Assembly (NCBI RefSeq): GCF_015265455.1
Contig: NZ_CP054492.1
Location: forward strand, 682,001-746,000
Direction: 5' to 3'
Length of the DNA: 64,000 nucleotides
From: Candidatus Sulfurimonas baltica
Lineage (GTDB): Bacteria; Campylobacterota; Campylobacteria; Campylobacterales; Sulfurimonadaceae
In this document: positions 43,837 to 53,289 of the stretch, in pieces
Layout of the letters: each line of letters opens with the position of its first letter
Position numbering within the stretch: position 1 is the first letter of the stretch
The notes under the pieces: generated by a model
What the model was told of the DNA's origin: nothing
The model's input: only the letters and a program-made list of their open reading frames with translations
Databases searched by the model: none
Translations under genes and position numbers: made by a program

Positions 43837-43904
43837 AACTAGATTCTGGATCAAGTCCAGAATGACGATGTTCAGTCATTCCAAGCTTGACTTGGAATCT
43901 AGTT
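43837..43904. repeat. Composite palindromic repeat (REP/MITE-like) before hypB
   Basis: Outer arms AACTAGATTC (43837-43846) and GAATCTAGTT (43895-43904) are a perfect 10-bp inverted repeat. Each half forms its own hairpin: TCTGGA-TCAAG-TCCAGA and TTCCAAG-CTTGA-CTTGGAA. Base changes in the halves are matched within each hairpin, so structure is conserved rather than sequence. Such elements are usually dispersed in genomes; only one copy is in this window. Confidence 0.7.
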
Positions 43905-43930
43905 TATAAAATAAAATTAAGGAAAATAAT

Positions 43931-44710
43931 ATGTGTAAAGATTGCGGTTGCAGTATAACAGATTCAAAGGCTCACACACATGAGCATAGTCACTCTCACA
44001 AAAATTCAAGTGACCACCAAGGTGCGCACCAACACCTACATGACAATCCACAGCTAAATGATCCAAAGACGATATCAATTATCACTAAAATTTTAGATAA
44101 AAATGACCATGAAGCAGGGCACAACAGAGAGCATTTTAACTCTAAGGACGTGTTGTGTATAAATCTTATGAGTTCTCCAGGGAGCGGAAAGACAGCTCTT
44201 CTTGAGTCTCTCTCAGATATAGCTGAATTTAAATTTGGTGTAGTAGAGGGTGATTTAGAGACTTCTCGTGATGCAGACAGACTTAAAGCAAAAGGGATAG
44301 AAGCTCACCAGATTCAAACAGGCTCTGCATGTCATCTTGATGCTTTTATGGTTCACAAAGCTCTTCATCATATGGATTTGGACAATATGGACGTATGCTT
44401 TATAGAAAATGTCGGAAACCTCGTGTGTCCAGCCTCTTATGATGTCGGAAGTCACCTAAACATAGTTTTGGTAAGCATTCCTGAGGGTGAGGATAAAATA
44501 GCCAAATACCCGGTTATGTTTAGAACTGCCGACTTGATTCTTTTTACTAAAACAGATTTGCTTCCATACTTTGAGTATGACATGCAAAAAGAAAAAGAGA
44601 TGGCAAGAAAACTAAAACCGAGTGTAGATATTATGGAAGTAAGCACTAAAGACGAAGAGAGTATTAAAAAAGTCGCTTCTTGGATTAAGTTTAAAATGGA
44701 GATGAGATAA
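43931..44710 (+). CDS. hypB: Nickel-handling GTPase HypB
   Basis: 259 residues. The N-terminal metal site 'CKDCGC' and a His-rich stretch (about 17-40) precede the SIMIBI GTPase domain: P-loop 'SSPGSGKTA', 'VEGDLETSRDADR', 'NVGNLVCP' and 'TKTDLLP'. It delivers nickel to the large subunits with HypA. A TAAGGAAAATA ribosome site precedes ATG 43931. The stop overlaps hypC (TAATG). Confidence 0.96.
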   Translation: MCKDCGCSITDSKAHTHEHSHSHKNSSDHQGAHQHLHDNPQLNDPKTISIITKILDKNDHEAGHNREHFNSKDVLCINLMSSPGSGKTALLESLSDIAEFKFGVVEGDLETSRDADRLKAKGIEAHQIQTGSACHLDAFMVHKALHHMDLDNMDVCFIENVGNLVCPASYDVGSHLNIVLVSIPEGEDKIAKYPVMFRTADLILFTKTDLLPYFEYDMQKEKEMARKLKPSVDIMEVSTKDEESIKKVASWIKFKMEMR

Positions 44711-45000
44711 TGTGCCTTTCAATACCCTCAAAAGTAGTTAAAATAGACAAAGAAAATGGTGTTGCAACAGTTGACACTATGGGTGTACAAAGAGCTGCTA
44801 GTTTAGACTTAGTTAGTGAAGAAGATATAAAAATAGGTGATTATGTACTTTTGCACATCGGCTTTGTAATGAATAAGATTGATGAAGCAGATGCTTTGGA
44901 TAGCTTGGAACTTTATAAAGAGATAATTGCCGCCATGAATGAAGAAGATAGGCAAATGGCAATTTTAGAAGACGATGAGTGTCCAAACAGAGGCGAGTAA
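44710..45000 (+). CDS. hypC: Hydrogenase maturation chaperone HypC
   Basis: 96 residues. The N-terminal 'MCLSIPSKV' holds Cys2, which binds the Fe(CN)2CO unit and the large-subunit precursor. The remainder is the OB-fold-like family core ('GDYVLLHIGFVMNKID') plus an acidic tail. Overlaps hypB by one base; followed immediately by hypD. One hypC serves both hydrogenases here. Confidence 0.96.
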   Translation: MCLSIPSKVVKIDKENGVATVDTMGVQRAASLDLVSEEDIKIGDYVLLHIGFVMNKIDEADALDSLELYKEIIAAMNEEDRQMAILEDDECPNRGE

Positions 45001-45001
45001 T

Positions 45002-46123
45002 ATGAGTTTAGAGCTTAAAAATCTATATGATAATTTTAGAGATGCAGACACTATAAAGGCTTATGCAAAAATTATTAAAGAAGATGCTAAAAAACTAAAG
45101 AGGTCTATAAATATTATGGAAGTTTGCGGCGGACATACCCATACTATAATGAAGTACGGAATTCTTCAACTTTTACCTGAGAATATAAAGTTTATTCATG
45201 GTCCGGGTTGTCCTGTTTGTATAATGCCAAAAGAGAGAATCGACCATGCTTATGTACTAAGTATGCAAGAGGATGTGATACTTGTAACACTAGGCGATAT
45301 GATAAAAGTACCAGGAAGTAATGGAAGCCTTCAAGATGCCAGAAGTAAAGGAGCTGATGTTCGTTTTGTTTACTCTCCGCTAGATTGTCTCAAAATTGCC
45401 CAAGAGAACCCAGCAAAAACAGTAATCTTTTTTGCTATAGGTTTTGAGACAACAACTCCAATGACAGCTGCTCTTCTTAATACAGTAATAAAAAAGGGTA
45501 TAAAAAACATTCTTTTTCATATAAACCATGTAACAATTCCAGAAGCTATGTCTGCTCTACTTGCCGATAAAGACAACAAGATAGACGCTTTTTTAGGACC
45601 CTCACATGTAAGCGTAATTAGCGGGAGCAAAATATATGAAGAGTTCCCAAGAGATTACAATAAACCTGTAGTGGTTTCAGGTTTTGAGCCAGTTGATGTT
45701 ATGCAGTCAATAAGTATGATAGTAAAACAGTTTATAGAAGATAGATGCGAGCTAGAAGTTGAGTATAAAAGAGCAGTCACTTATGATGGAAACATAAAGG
45801 CGCAAGAACTCATAAACAAGTACTTTGAAAAAGTTGAGCATTTTAGATGGAGAGGCTTAGGTGATATTCCTAAAAGCGGGTTGAAGCTAAGAGATGAGTA
45901 TAAAGAGTATAATGCAGAAGAAATTTATAGTGAGATTTTGCCGAGCCAAAAGATAGACGACCATAAACTATGCATATGCGGCGATATACTAAGAGGTCTT
46001 GCAAATCCTGTTGAGTGTAGTATATTTGGTACAGCATGTAAGCCATCTTCACCTGTAGGAAGCTGCATGGTAAGCAGTGAAGGTGCTTGTGCTGCGTACT
46101 ATAAGTATGGGAATTTGATTTAG
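45002..46123 (+). CDS. hypD: Fe(CN)2CO scaffold protein HypD
   Basis: 373 residues. Conserved parts are 'EVCGGHTHTIMKYG', 'HGPGCPVCIMPKERID', 'FAIGFETTTP', and C-terminal [4Fe-4S] cysteines ('CICGDILRGLANPVECSIFGTAC'). With HypC it builds the iron-cyanide-carbonyl unit. ATG 45002 is preferred, as the family starts 'MSLELKNLYDNFRD'; an upstream ATG (44975) lies inside hypC. Confidence 0.96.
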   Translation: MSLELKNLYDNFRDADTIKAYAKIIKEDAKKLKRSINIMEVCGGHTHTIMKYGILQLLPENIKFIHGPGCPVCIMPKERIDHAYVLSMQEDVILVTLGDMIKVPGSNGSLQDARSKGADVRFVYSPLDCLKIAQENPAKTVIFFAIGFETTTPMTAALLNTVIKKGIKNILFHINHVTIPEAMSALLADKDNKIDAFLGPSHVSVISGSKIYEEFPRDYNKPVVVSGFEPVDVMQSISMIVKQFIEDRCELEVEYKRAVTYDGNIKAQELINKYFEKVEHFRWRGLGDIPKSGLKLRDEYKEYNAEEIYSEILPSQKIDDHKLCICGDILRGLANPVECSIFGTACKPSSPVGSCMVSSEGACAAYYKYGNLI

Positions 46124-46153
46124 TATAAATATATAAAATTTAAGGCTTTAAGT

Positions 46154-47113
46154 ATGAGTTATAAACCACCTTTTACTATAACATCTAAGATGCTAAATCT
46201 TGTGAGTGATATAACTGAAGCTTTAGCGAAAATAGAGAGCACTCAAAATAATATAATAACTCCTTATTTGAGAAAAACAAATCGAATAAAAACATTAGCT
46301 GGAACTTTAGAAATAGAGGGAAACCTTTTAGGTGAAGAAAAAATAACAGCTATTTTAGATGGCAAAAGAGTTCTAGGAACTATGCGTGAACTTGCAGAAG
46401 TAGATGGAGCAATAAAAGCTTACGAGAAGTTTGAAGAGTATCAGTATGATTCACTAGATGATTTACTTCAAGCACATAAAATTTTAATGACTGATATTTT
46501 AACTACAGCAGGAACTTTTAGAAGAGTTAATGTCGGGGTTGGAAGTGAGAGTGGAGTAAGTCATGTAGCACCACGACATGAGAGAGTTCCTGAGTTGATG
46601 ATTGATTTATTTGAGTGGTTACAAAACTCAGATGACCATCCTCTAATAAAAAGTAGTGTTTTTCACTATGAATTTGAATTTATTCATCCTTTTAGTGATG
46701 GCAATGGTCGCATAGGGAGACTTTGGCAAAGTGTGATTTTGTATCACTATAAAAGTATATTCTCTTCAATAGCTACTGAGAGTATAGTGAGAGATTATCA
46801 AGACAAGTACTATAAAGCCTTAGACTCAGGAGAACTCGGTGAAAGTACACCTTTTATAGAGTTTATGCTAGGAGTAATTTTAGAGGCTATAGAAAATGTC
46901 CCTAATAATGTCCCTAATAATGTCCCTAAAGAAAGAGAACTCTCAATAATTAGTTTAATAACAGAAAATTCAAAAGTAACAGTAAAAGAACTAGCTATTA
47001 GGTTCTCAGTAAATGATAAAACAATTAAGAGAGATTTAGAGAAGCTAAAACAAGAAAATAAAATCAAGAGAGTAGGTAGTACTAGAAGCGGATATTGGGA
47101 AGTTTTAGTTTAG
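46154..47113 (+). CDS. Fic-domain AMP/nucleotide transferase with C-terminal HTH
   Basis: 319 residues. The Fic core 'HPFSDGNGRIGRLW' (about 176-189) has the catalytic His and phosphate-binding loop. An N-terminal 'TLEIEGN' (about 55-61) fits the (S/T)xxxE(G/N) inhibitory helix of class II Fic proteins, so it is probably self-restrained. A winged-helix/HTH tail (about 265-319) suggests binding to DNA, perhaps self-regulation. A short 12-bp repeat lies between the domains. It opens a five-gene insertion in the hyp operon, 30 bp after hypD. Confidence 0.88.
   Translation: MSYKPPFTITSKMLNLVSDITEALAKIESTQNNIITPYLRKTNRIKTLAGTLEIEGNLLGEEKITAILDGKRVLGTMRELAEVDGAIKAYEKFEEYQYDSLDDLLQAHKILMTDILTTAGTFRRVNVGVGSESGVSHVAPRHERVPELMIDLFEWLQNSDDHPLIKSSVFHYEFEFIHPFSDGNGRIGRLWQSVILYHYKSIFSSIATESIVRDYQDKYYKALDSGELGESTPFIEFMLGVILEAIENVPNNVPNNVPKERELSIISLITENSKVTVKELAIRFSVNDKTIKRDLEKLKQENKIKRVGSTRSGYWEVLV
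46895..46930 (+). repeat. Three 12-bp tandem repeats in the Fic gene
   Basis: AATGTCCCTAAT is repeated three times, the last with a terminal A. It encodes NVPN-NVPN-NVPK in the linker between the Fic core and the HTH. The unit is a multiple of three, so copy changes alter linker length without breaking the frame. Confidence 0.9.
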
Positions 47114-47114
47114 T

Positions 47115-48257
47115 ATGAAAAATATTATTTATGAATATAGAGAAGTTGAACACAAAGCTTTAAAAGAACACATTGTTAATACTTCCGCTTTACATAAATA
47201 TTTTAAAGAAGATTGGGGAAAAGTAAAAACTAGGCAGTATTGTGGAATACTCAATTTTCAAGATAAAGATTTTTACATACTTCCTAAAATTAGCGATACA
47301 AATGAAGAAGAAAATTTAGATATTTTTATCTACATGTTGATGTATGCTTATGACGTAAAACTTGAAAATGAAGATATAGCTTCTTGCAAAAATGAAAAAC
47401 ATAACATCTTAGAAGTTTTTATACAACTTTTTGCACAAAGGTTGTTTAAAGAGTTCAAACGAGGCATTTACAAAGAATATATAACCGAGCAGGATAATCT
47501 CACGACCCTTAGAGGCAAATATCTTATAAATGAAAATCTCAAATATAATCATATAAAAAATAAAATCTACTGCGAATATGATGAATTCAGCGAAAACAAT
47601 GAGCTAAATCAGTTTTTTTTGTTTGCTGTAAAAACTCTACTAAAATACACAAAAAACAAAAAACTTTTAAAACATTGTGAGCTTGTACTAGATGAGGTAG
47701 AGTATAGAACTTTTGATATAAATAACCTACATGTACATTTTAACAGACTAAACAACAGGTTCAAAGATAGTTTTGAATTTGCACTTTTGCTTTTAAACAA
47801 ATCAATTCCGCTCTTTGCAAAAGATAAAAAAAGTTTTGCGTTCTTGTTTGACATGAATGTTCTTTTTGAGAGGTTTGTCGGCAAGATGGTAAAAGAGCTT
47901 GAACCCGCAACACTGCTTCAAAGCTGCGACACATACGGAGATCTGATTTTAAAACCTGATATCATTGTAAAAGATTTGATAATTGACACTAAATATAAAA
48001 AGCTTGGTGCAAAAAATGATATAAAAAGAGATGATAAGTTTCAGATGTTCGTTTATGGAAAAAACTATCACATAACAAATACAATGCTTCTCTATCCGAA
48101 ACATCTGGAGCATTTTGACTATGATTTGGTTTTAGGGGAAAAGGGCGAGGAAGTAAAAATGAAAGTAAAGAGTTTGGATTTGTGGTTTGACGGGTGCGGT
48201 GGTTATAGTGAGTTTATTGAGGAAGTTAAAATTAAAGTTAAGGAACTGTCATGTTAG
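47115..48257 (+). CDS. mcrC: McrC-family restriction endonuclease subunit
   Basis: 380 residues. The N-terminal 'LPKISD' region and 'YITEQDNLTTLRGKYL' are typical of McrC (5-methylcytosine restriction component). The PD-(D/E)xK site is 'LKPDIIVKDLIIDTKYKK' (about 287-304). It cuts DNA when driven by the McrB motor. It follows the Fic gene with 1 bp between and overlaps mcrB by 7 bp. The order C before B is the reverse of E. coli mcrBC. Confidence 0.88.
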   Translation: MKNIIYEYREVEHKALKEHIVNTSALHKYFKEDWGKVKTRQYCGILNFQDKDFYILPKISDTNEEENLDIFIYMLMYAYDVKLENEDIASCKNEKHNILEVFIQLFAQRLFKEFKRGIYKEYITEQDNLTTLRGKYLINENLKYNHIKNKIYCEYDEFSENNELNQFFLFAVKTLLKYTKNKKLLKHCELVLDEVEYRTFDINNLHVHFNRLNNRFKDSFEFALLLLNKSIPLFAKDKKSFAFLFDMNVLFERFVGKMVKELEPATLLQSCDTYGDLILKPDIIVKDLIIDTKYKKLGAKNDIKRDDKFQMFVYGKNYHITNTMLLYPKHLEHFDYDLVLGEKGEEVKMKVKSLDLWFDGCGGYSEFIEEVKIKVKELSC

Positions 48258-49723
48258 ATTTAGAAAATTTTAGAAGATATTTAGAAGATATTGGATTTGG
48301 TGCTATACAAAATTACATTGCATATTTAAACTCGTTAATTAATATATTAAATCAAATTGATGAATATCAAGCATTAAATGACCAAGATAAAGTAGTTAAA
48401 TTTGCTAATGCAAATAATGAATTCAAAAATGAATTTGATCAACACCATAAATACGCTAATAATAACACATTTAATGATTTTAGAAGTGGCGCTAGAAAAT
48501 ATGTAGAGTTTTTAAATAACAGCACAATTGAAGAAGAAAGTCAAAATATGATAAACATCAAAAATATAATCCTCTACGGTGCTCCAGGAGTTGGAAAAAC
48601 TCATAATTACAAAAATATAATCTCGATGATAGAAGATGGTAAAAGCCAAAATGAGATTTTTGATGTCGTTTCAAAAAATCAACATGTAGATTTAAAAAAT
48701 GATGCTTTTGAGAGCATAAAAAAAGAGAAAAGAGTGGAGTTTGTGACCTTCCATCAAAGCTACTCTTATGAAGATTTTATAGAGGGCTTTAGACCAAATG
48801 AGAGCGGCAATATTGAACTTGAAGATGGGATATTTAAAAGGCTTTCACTTAATGCACTTAATAAAATTAGAGAGTCAGAATTGAAACATATCTCTTTTGA
48901 TGAAGCTTATGATATCTTAAGAGGTATGTATTTTAACAATGAGCTTGAGCCTTTGTATTCTGTTAGTGATATAGAAATAGTTATCAATGATTTTAAAGAA
49001 AAATCACTAAAAGTCCAATCTAAAAGTGCAAAAGATGAACAATATGTTAAGAAAAATGATTTAGAAGTAGTAGTAAATGCTATTCTTAAAAATCTTGTAG
49101 GCAAGCCATCAGATATAAGACGATTAGAAGTAAAAAAAGATACTTTTTCTCTTTCAGGATATTATTTTCCAATAGGAAATAAAATAGTTGAAATAATTAA
49201 AAATAATAAAATTGATGTAGAAAAAGAGAAAAACTTCTACATAGTCATAGACGAAATAAACAGAGGAAATATCTCTAAAATCTTTGGAGAACTAATTACA
49301 CTAATAGAAGAAGATAAAAGAGATGTTTATGAAGTGACGCTTCCATATTCAAAAGAGAAGTTCAAAGTTCCCTCAAATCTTTATATAATTGCTACGATGA
49401 ATTCTACCGATAAATCTATCGCAACTATAGATATAGCTCTTAGAAGAAGATTTACATTTTTAAAGATGAAGCCGAATGAAGATTTGATTCTACATGTAAA
49501 GGCAAAAAAGCTGTTTAATAGCCTAAATAAATTTATAAAAGATAATCTAAATGAAGACTACATGTTAGGGCATAGTTATTTTATGAAAATACAAACTACA
49601 GAAGATTTGGAGTTTGTCAAAGAGTATAAAATCAAACCTCTTTTGGAAGAGTATTTTTATGCTGATGATGAAAATCATGATAATGCTATGAAAATTTTAA
49701 ACAAAGAAGATAGTGATGAATAA
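48251..49723 (+). CDS. mcrB: McrB-family AAA+ GTPase
   Basis: 490 residues. Walker A 'LYGAPGVGKTHNY' (about 113-125), an inserted region, Walker B 'FYIVIDEINRGNISKIFGEL' (about 326-345), and the McrB signature 'ATMNSTDKSIATIDIALRRRF' (about 377-397) are present. The N-terminal 100 residues, presumably the target-recognition domain, match no family I know, so the modified base recognised is unknown. It should translocate DNA and activate McrC. Overlaps both neighbours. Confidence 0.9.
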   Translation: MLDLENFRRYLEDIGFGAIQNYIAYLNSLINILNQIDEYQALNDQDKVVKFANANNEFKNEFDQHHKYANNNTFNDFRSGARKYVEFLNNSTIEEESQNMINIKNIILYGAPGVGKTHNYKNIISMIEDGKSQNEIFDVVSKNQHVDLKNDAFESIKKEKRVEFVTFHQSYSYEDFIEGFRPNESGNIELEDGIFKRLSLNALNKIRESELKHISFDEAYDILRGMYFNNELEPLYSVSDIEIVINDFKEKSLKVQSKSAKDEQYVKKNDLEVVVNAILKNLVGKPSDIRRLEVKKDTFSLSGYYFPIGNKIVEIIKNNKIDVEKEKNFYIVIDEINRGNISKIFGELITLIEEDKRDVYEVTLPYSKEKFKVPSNLYIIATMNSTDKSIATIDIALRRRFTFLKMKPNEDLILHVKAKKLFNSLNKFIKDNLNEDYMLGHSYFMKIQTTEDLEFVKEYKIKPLLEEYFYADDENHDNAMKILNKEDSDE

Positions 49724-50792
49724 GGTAGAAAACCAACAGGACTATAGCACCTTTTTATTTGAAATAAAACAGCAGATACACACCTCACAAATAAGAGCTA
49801 TAAATAGCGTAAACAAAGAGATGATAATGCTCTATTTTGATATAGGCAAAGCCATATTTTATAAACAGCAAAAACTTGGCTGGGGTGCAAAAGTAATAGA
49901 TAAACTAAGTAGTGATATAAAGAGTGAATTTCCAGATATAGGTGGTTTTTCTACAAGAAATATAAAGCTGATGGTGCAGTTTTATAAAGAATATGAAAAT
50001 ATTGGAATTGGGCAACTGCCAGTTGCACAAATTAATAGTAAAGAAAAAGGGCAACTATTGGTTGCACAAATTCCTTGGGCACATAATATAGTCTTAATAC
50101 AAAAGCTAAAAGATATAGAATTACGATATTGGTATATTCAAAGAACTTTTGAGAATGGTTGGAGTAGAGACACTTTGGCTTTGATGATTAAAAGTGAATT
50201 TCATAAAAGGGAAGGAAAATTAGTATCAAATTTTAAAAATATACTGGCTCCACAAGATAGTGATTTAGTGCAACAGTCATTTAAGGACCCTTATATATTT
50301 GATTTTTTAACTATTGCAGAGCCTTTTAGAGAAAGAGAACTTGAATCAAATTTAACTAAACACATGGAAAAGTTTCTTATAGAGCTAGGAAGTGGTTTTG
50401 CGTTTGTAGGTAAGCAGTATAAGTTAGAAGTTGGAGATGATGATTTTTATATAGATTTGCTTTTTTATCATTTAAAGCTTCGATGTTATATAGTGATTGA
50501 ACTTAAAAAAGGTAAATTTAAGCCAGAATATTCTGGACAAGTTAATTTTTATTGTTCTGCTATAGATGAAAAATTGGCTCATAAAGAAGATAATCCAACA
50601 ATAGGACTTATATTATGCCAAGAAAAGAATGAGATAGTTGCAGAGTACTCACTAAAAAACATGTCACAACCTATAGGCATATCAGAATATGAACTAACAG
50701 AGGTTTTGCCAAAAGAGTTTGAATCAAGTTTACCAACAATTGAGATGATAGAGAATGAATTAAAATACAGTTTGAAAGATGATGAAAAATGA
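49716..50792 (+). CDS. DUF1016 (YhcG-type) PD-(D/E)xK nuclease
   Basis: 358 residues. The N-terminal DUF1016 domain ('[28 protein letters not shown]') is followed by a C-terminal nuclease fold with '[24 protein letters not shown]' (about 245-268), where D and ExK match the active site. A repeated '[16 protein letters not shown]' sits near residues 92-110. The family is common in defence islands and beside restriction systems. ATG 49716 lies inside the end of mcrB; GTG 49713 is an alternative. Ends with a 4-bp overlap with the next gene. Confidence 0.85.
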   Translation: MNKVENQQDYSTFLFEIKQQIHTSQIRAINSVNKEMIMLYFDIGKAIFYKQQKLGWGAKVIDKLSSDIKSEFPDIGGFSTRNIKLMVQFYKEYENIGIGQLPVAQINSKEKGQLLVAQIPWAHNIVLIQKLKDIELRYWYIQRTFENGWSRDTLALMIKSEFHKREGKLVSNFKNILAPQDSDLVQQSFKDPYIFDFLTIAEPFRERELESNLTKHMEKFLIELGSGFAFVGKQYKLEVGDDDFYIDLLFYHLKLRCYIVIELKKGKFKPEYSGQVNFYCSAIDEKLAHKEDNPTIGLILCQEKNEIVAEYSLKNMSQPIGISEYELTEVLPKEFESSLPTIEMIENELKYSLKDDEK

Positions 50793-51040
50793 GTGAGCAA
50801 GAAAAAAACAAAAACAATCCATTACACGGTGTAAAACTACAAGATATTTTAGAGTCGCTTGTTAAACATTACGGGTGGAAGAAGTTAGGGCAATTGATAG
50901 ACATTCGATGTTTTTTATTTGACCAAACTATAAACTCAAGCCTGAAGTTTTTAAGAAAGACACCATGGGCTAGAAAAAAAGTTGAAGATTTGTATCTCAA
51001 CACTAAAAACCTCTCAAAAAAAGAAGATTCTCATGAATAA
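50789..51040 (+). CDS. VF530-family small DNA-binding protein
   Basis: 83 residues. '[33 protein letters not shown]' and '[20 protein letters not shown]' match the VF530 (DUF2132) family, a small helical fold considered to bind DNA. ATGA overlap with the nuclease gene and 8-bp overlap with hypE tie the cassette to the hydrogenase operon. It may belong with the cassette or be an older neighbour of hypE. Confidence 0.85.
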   Translation: MSEQEKNKNNPLHGVKLQDILESLVKHYGWKKLGQLIDIRCFLFDQTINSSLKFLRKTPWARKKVEDLYLNTKNLSKKEDSHE

Positions 51041-52031
51041 AACAATCACTCTTGCTCAGGGAAACGGTGGAGAAGAGAACAACGAGCTTATATCAAAAGT
51101 ATTTTATAAAGCATTTAAAAACGATATATTGGAAAAAAGTGAGGATGCTGCGATTATACATAATGGAGAGTTAGCATTTTCAACTGATAGCTTTACAGTT
51201 AGTCCACTTTTCTTTGCTGGAGCCGACATAGGCAAGCTAGCGGTTTGTGGTACATGTAACGATTTAGCGATGATGGGCGCAAAGCCAAAATACCTTACAT
51301 GTAGCGTTATAATAGAAGAGGGCTTCTCAACTTCTGAGCTTGAAATTATAGTAAGCAGTATGAAAAAGGAACTTGAGGTAAACGGTGCTATTGTAGTAAG
51401 CGGCGATACAAAGGTTGTACCTCGTGGAAGTGTTGATAAGATTTTTATAAACACTACCGGCATTGGTGAGGTTATAAAAAAAGGTATTAGCTCGAACAAC
51501 ATCACTCAGGATGATTTAATTATAGTAAACCGTGATATCGGTTGTCACGGTGCAACTATTTTTTCAGCTCGTGAAGGTATTGAGATGAGCAGCTCTTTAA
51601 AAAGCGATTGTGAATCATTGTTTGCTCAAGTAAAAGCCCTAATAGATGCAAATATAAATATTACTGCCATGAGAGATGCAACCAGAGGTGGAGTGAGTGC
51701 TGTTTTAAACGAGTGGTCTAAGCAGTCAAACATTTGTATAGAAGTACAAGAAGATAAAATCCCTGTAAGTGATGAGGTAGTAGGTATTTGCGAGATGCTT
51801 GGCTTTGAGGCAACTGCTTTGGCAAATGAGGGAACTTTCGTACTTGCTATAAACAAAGAGGATGCACAAAAAGCGGTAGAGATTTTAAAAACATTTCAAA
51901 ACTGCTCAAACGCTACTATTATAGGTAAGGTGACAGATAGACATTTAAAAAGGGTAATCTTAAATAGCAGTTTTGGAACTTCAAGATTTTTAGAGACGCC
52001 TAGCGGTGAGCTGCTTCCAAGAATTTGCTAA
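51033..52031 (+). CDS. hypE: Carbamoyl dehydratase HypE
   Basis: 332 residues. PurM-like ATP-binding fold with '[14 protein letters not shown]', '[13 protein letters not shown]', '[14 protein letters not shown]' and '[16 protein letters not shown]'. The C-terminus ends 'GELLPRIC', the conserved Cys that carries the thiocarbamate turned into cyanide. ATG 51033 is chosen, since the family begins '[13 protein letters not shown]' and it overlaps the VF530 stop. It is split from hypD by about 4.9 kb of other genes. Confidence 0.96.
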   Translation: MNKTITLAQGNGGEENNELISKVFYKAFKNDILEKSEDAAIIHNGELAFSTDSFTVSPLFFAGADIGKLAVCGTCNDLAMMGAKPKYLTCSVIIEEGFSTSELEIIVSSMKKELEVNGAIVVSGDTKVVPRGSVDKIFINTTGIGEVIKKGISSNNITQDDLIIVNRDIGCHGATIFSAREGIEMSSSLKSDCESLFAQVKALIDANINITAMRDATRGGVSAVLNEWSKQSNICIEVQEDKIPVSDEVVGICEMLGFEATALANEGTFVLAINKEDAQKAVEILKTFQNCSNATIIGKVTDRHLKRVILNSSFGTSRFLETPSGELLPRIC

Positions 52032-52044
52032 AAGGATATTGTGA

Positions 52045-52386
52045 ATGCATGAATATAGTATAGTTCAATCTCTTTTAGACTCATGTGATGAGAATGCAAA
52101 AGCTAACAATGCTACAAAGGTGATTAAGGTTGTTATAAAGATAGGTGTAATGAGCGGAGTAGAGCCAGAGCTTTTAAAAACTGCCTTTGATACATTTAAA
52201 GAACAAACCATATGTGAAGATGCAGAATTTATTATAAATATCCAAAGTGTTATTGTAAAATGTAACAGTTGTTTAATCGAATCGACACTTAAAAAACTAG
52301 AGTATACTTGCCCAAAATGCAAGAGTACAGAATTATCAATACTTGATGGTGAAGATATGTACTTGATGCAGTTAGAACTAGAATAA
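52045..52386 (+). CDS. hypA: Nickel metallochaperone HypA
   Basis: 113 residues. The nickel site is the N-terminal 'MHEYS' (His2, Glu3); the zinc site is 'CNSC' and 'CPKC' (about 72-93). It works with HypB to insert nickel. ATG 52045 follows AAAGGATATTGTG. It is the last gene of the hydrogenase cluster; a new promoter for rplU follows. Confidence 0.95.
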   Translation: MHEYSIVQSLLDSCDENAKANNATKVIKVVIKIGVMSGVEPELLKTAFDTFKEQTICEDAEFIINIQSVIVKCNSCLIESTLKKLEYTCPKCKSTELSILDGEDMYLMQLELE

Positions 52387-52440
52387 ATACTTTGTTTGAA
52401 TATTGGTAAAGGATTAAATAAAACTTAAAGCTTATTTGGA

Positions 52441-52446
52441 TATAAT
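52441..52446 (+). promoter_or_regulatory. -10 box for rplU-rpmA
   Basis: TATAAT lies 35 bp before the rplU start and 55 bp after hypA, preceded by A/T-rich DNA without a clear -35 hexamer, as is usual in Campylobacterota. It separates the hydrogenase operon from the ribosomal genes. Confidence 0.5.
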
Positions 52447-52480
52447 TCCGGACTTTTTAGATATATTTAAGGAATTGTAT

Positions 52481-52789
52481 ATGTACGCAATTATCAAAAA
52501 TGGTGGTAAGCAATATAAAGTTCAAGAGGGTGATGTTTTATTATTAGATAAAATGTCTCTTGAGCCTAAAGCTATCATCGAAATTAATGAAGTTCTAGCT
52601 GTTAACGCAGGTGAACTTAAAATGGGAGCTCCTTATGTTGATGGAGCTGTTGTAACTGCTGAAGTGATCAATGAAGGTCGTGACAGAAAAGTAGTTATTT
52701 TCAAAAAACGTCGTCGTAAAGACAGTAAAGTTAAAAGAGGTTTCAGAAGAGACTTCACTCGTGTTCGTATCACGAAAATAGCTGCATAA
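52481..52789 (+). CDS. rplU: 50S ribosomal protein L21
   Basis: 102 residues. '[18 protein letters not shown]' and '[28 protein letters not shown]' are family hallmarks. ATG 52481 follows TAAGGAATTG; an in-frame start further upstream overlaps the -10 box and is not used. Followed by rpmA in the standard pair. Confidence 0.97.
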   Translation: MYAIIKNGGKQYKVQEGDVLLLDKMSLEPKAIIEINEVLAVNAGELKMGAPYVDGAVVTAEVINEGRDRKVVIFKKRRRKDSKVKRGFRRDFTRVRITKIAA

Positions 52790-52822
52790 TAGCAAGCTTC
52801 ATAATTAAGTAGGAGATTTCAT

Positions 52823-53080
52823 ATGGCACATAAGAAAGGTCAGGGAAGTACACAGAATAATCGTGACTCAGCTGGTAGAAGACTTGGAGTTAAAAAGTAT
52901 GGTGGTGAGGTAGTAATACCTGGTAACATCATTATTCGCCAAAGAGGAACGAAAGTTCATCCAGGTAAAAATGTTGGTATGGGTAAAGATCATACTTTAT
53001 TCGCACTAGTTGAAGGTGTTGTTACTTTTGAGAGAAAAGACAAAAAACGTCAACAAGTTTCAGTAATACCTGCTGCATAA
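52823..53080 (+). CDS. rpmA: 50S ribosomal protein L27
   Basis: 85 residues, starting '[28 protein letters not shown]'. The N-terminus needs no pre-peptide cleavage, unlike in Firmicutes. TAGGAGA ribosome site. A hairpin follows at 53090. Confidence 0.97.
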   Translation: MAHKKGQGSTQNNRDSAGRRLGVKKYGGEVVIPGNIIIRQRGTKVHPGKNVGMGKDHTLFALVEGVVTFERKDKKRQQVSVIPAA

Positions 53081-53089
53081 TTCTACAAT

Positions 53090-53108
53090 ATTTGGGCTTG
53101 TCCCAAAT
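53090..53108 (+). terminator. Probable terminator after rpmA
   Basis: ATTTGGG-CTTGT-CCCAAAT is a 7-bp stem 9 bp after the rpmA stop, followed by GTTTTCC. The T-run is short, so termination may be partial. The rest of the gap to obgE (53109-53289) is A+T-rich and shows nothing else clear. Confidence 0.5.
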
Positions 53109-53289
53109 GTTTTCCGCTTCACAATGGGTTTTACACCTAAACAATATAAAAAAATTTAATAATTTACTATTTTAAAATCAAGTGAATTTTTAAGTTTTTA
53201 AATATTAAGTTTAATATCGATTTCTAAAGTTTACTTAGAAATTTTACACGGATAGTTACTAGCTAAAAGAAAAATCAGAAGGAGAGCAC

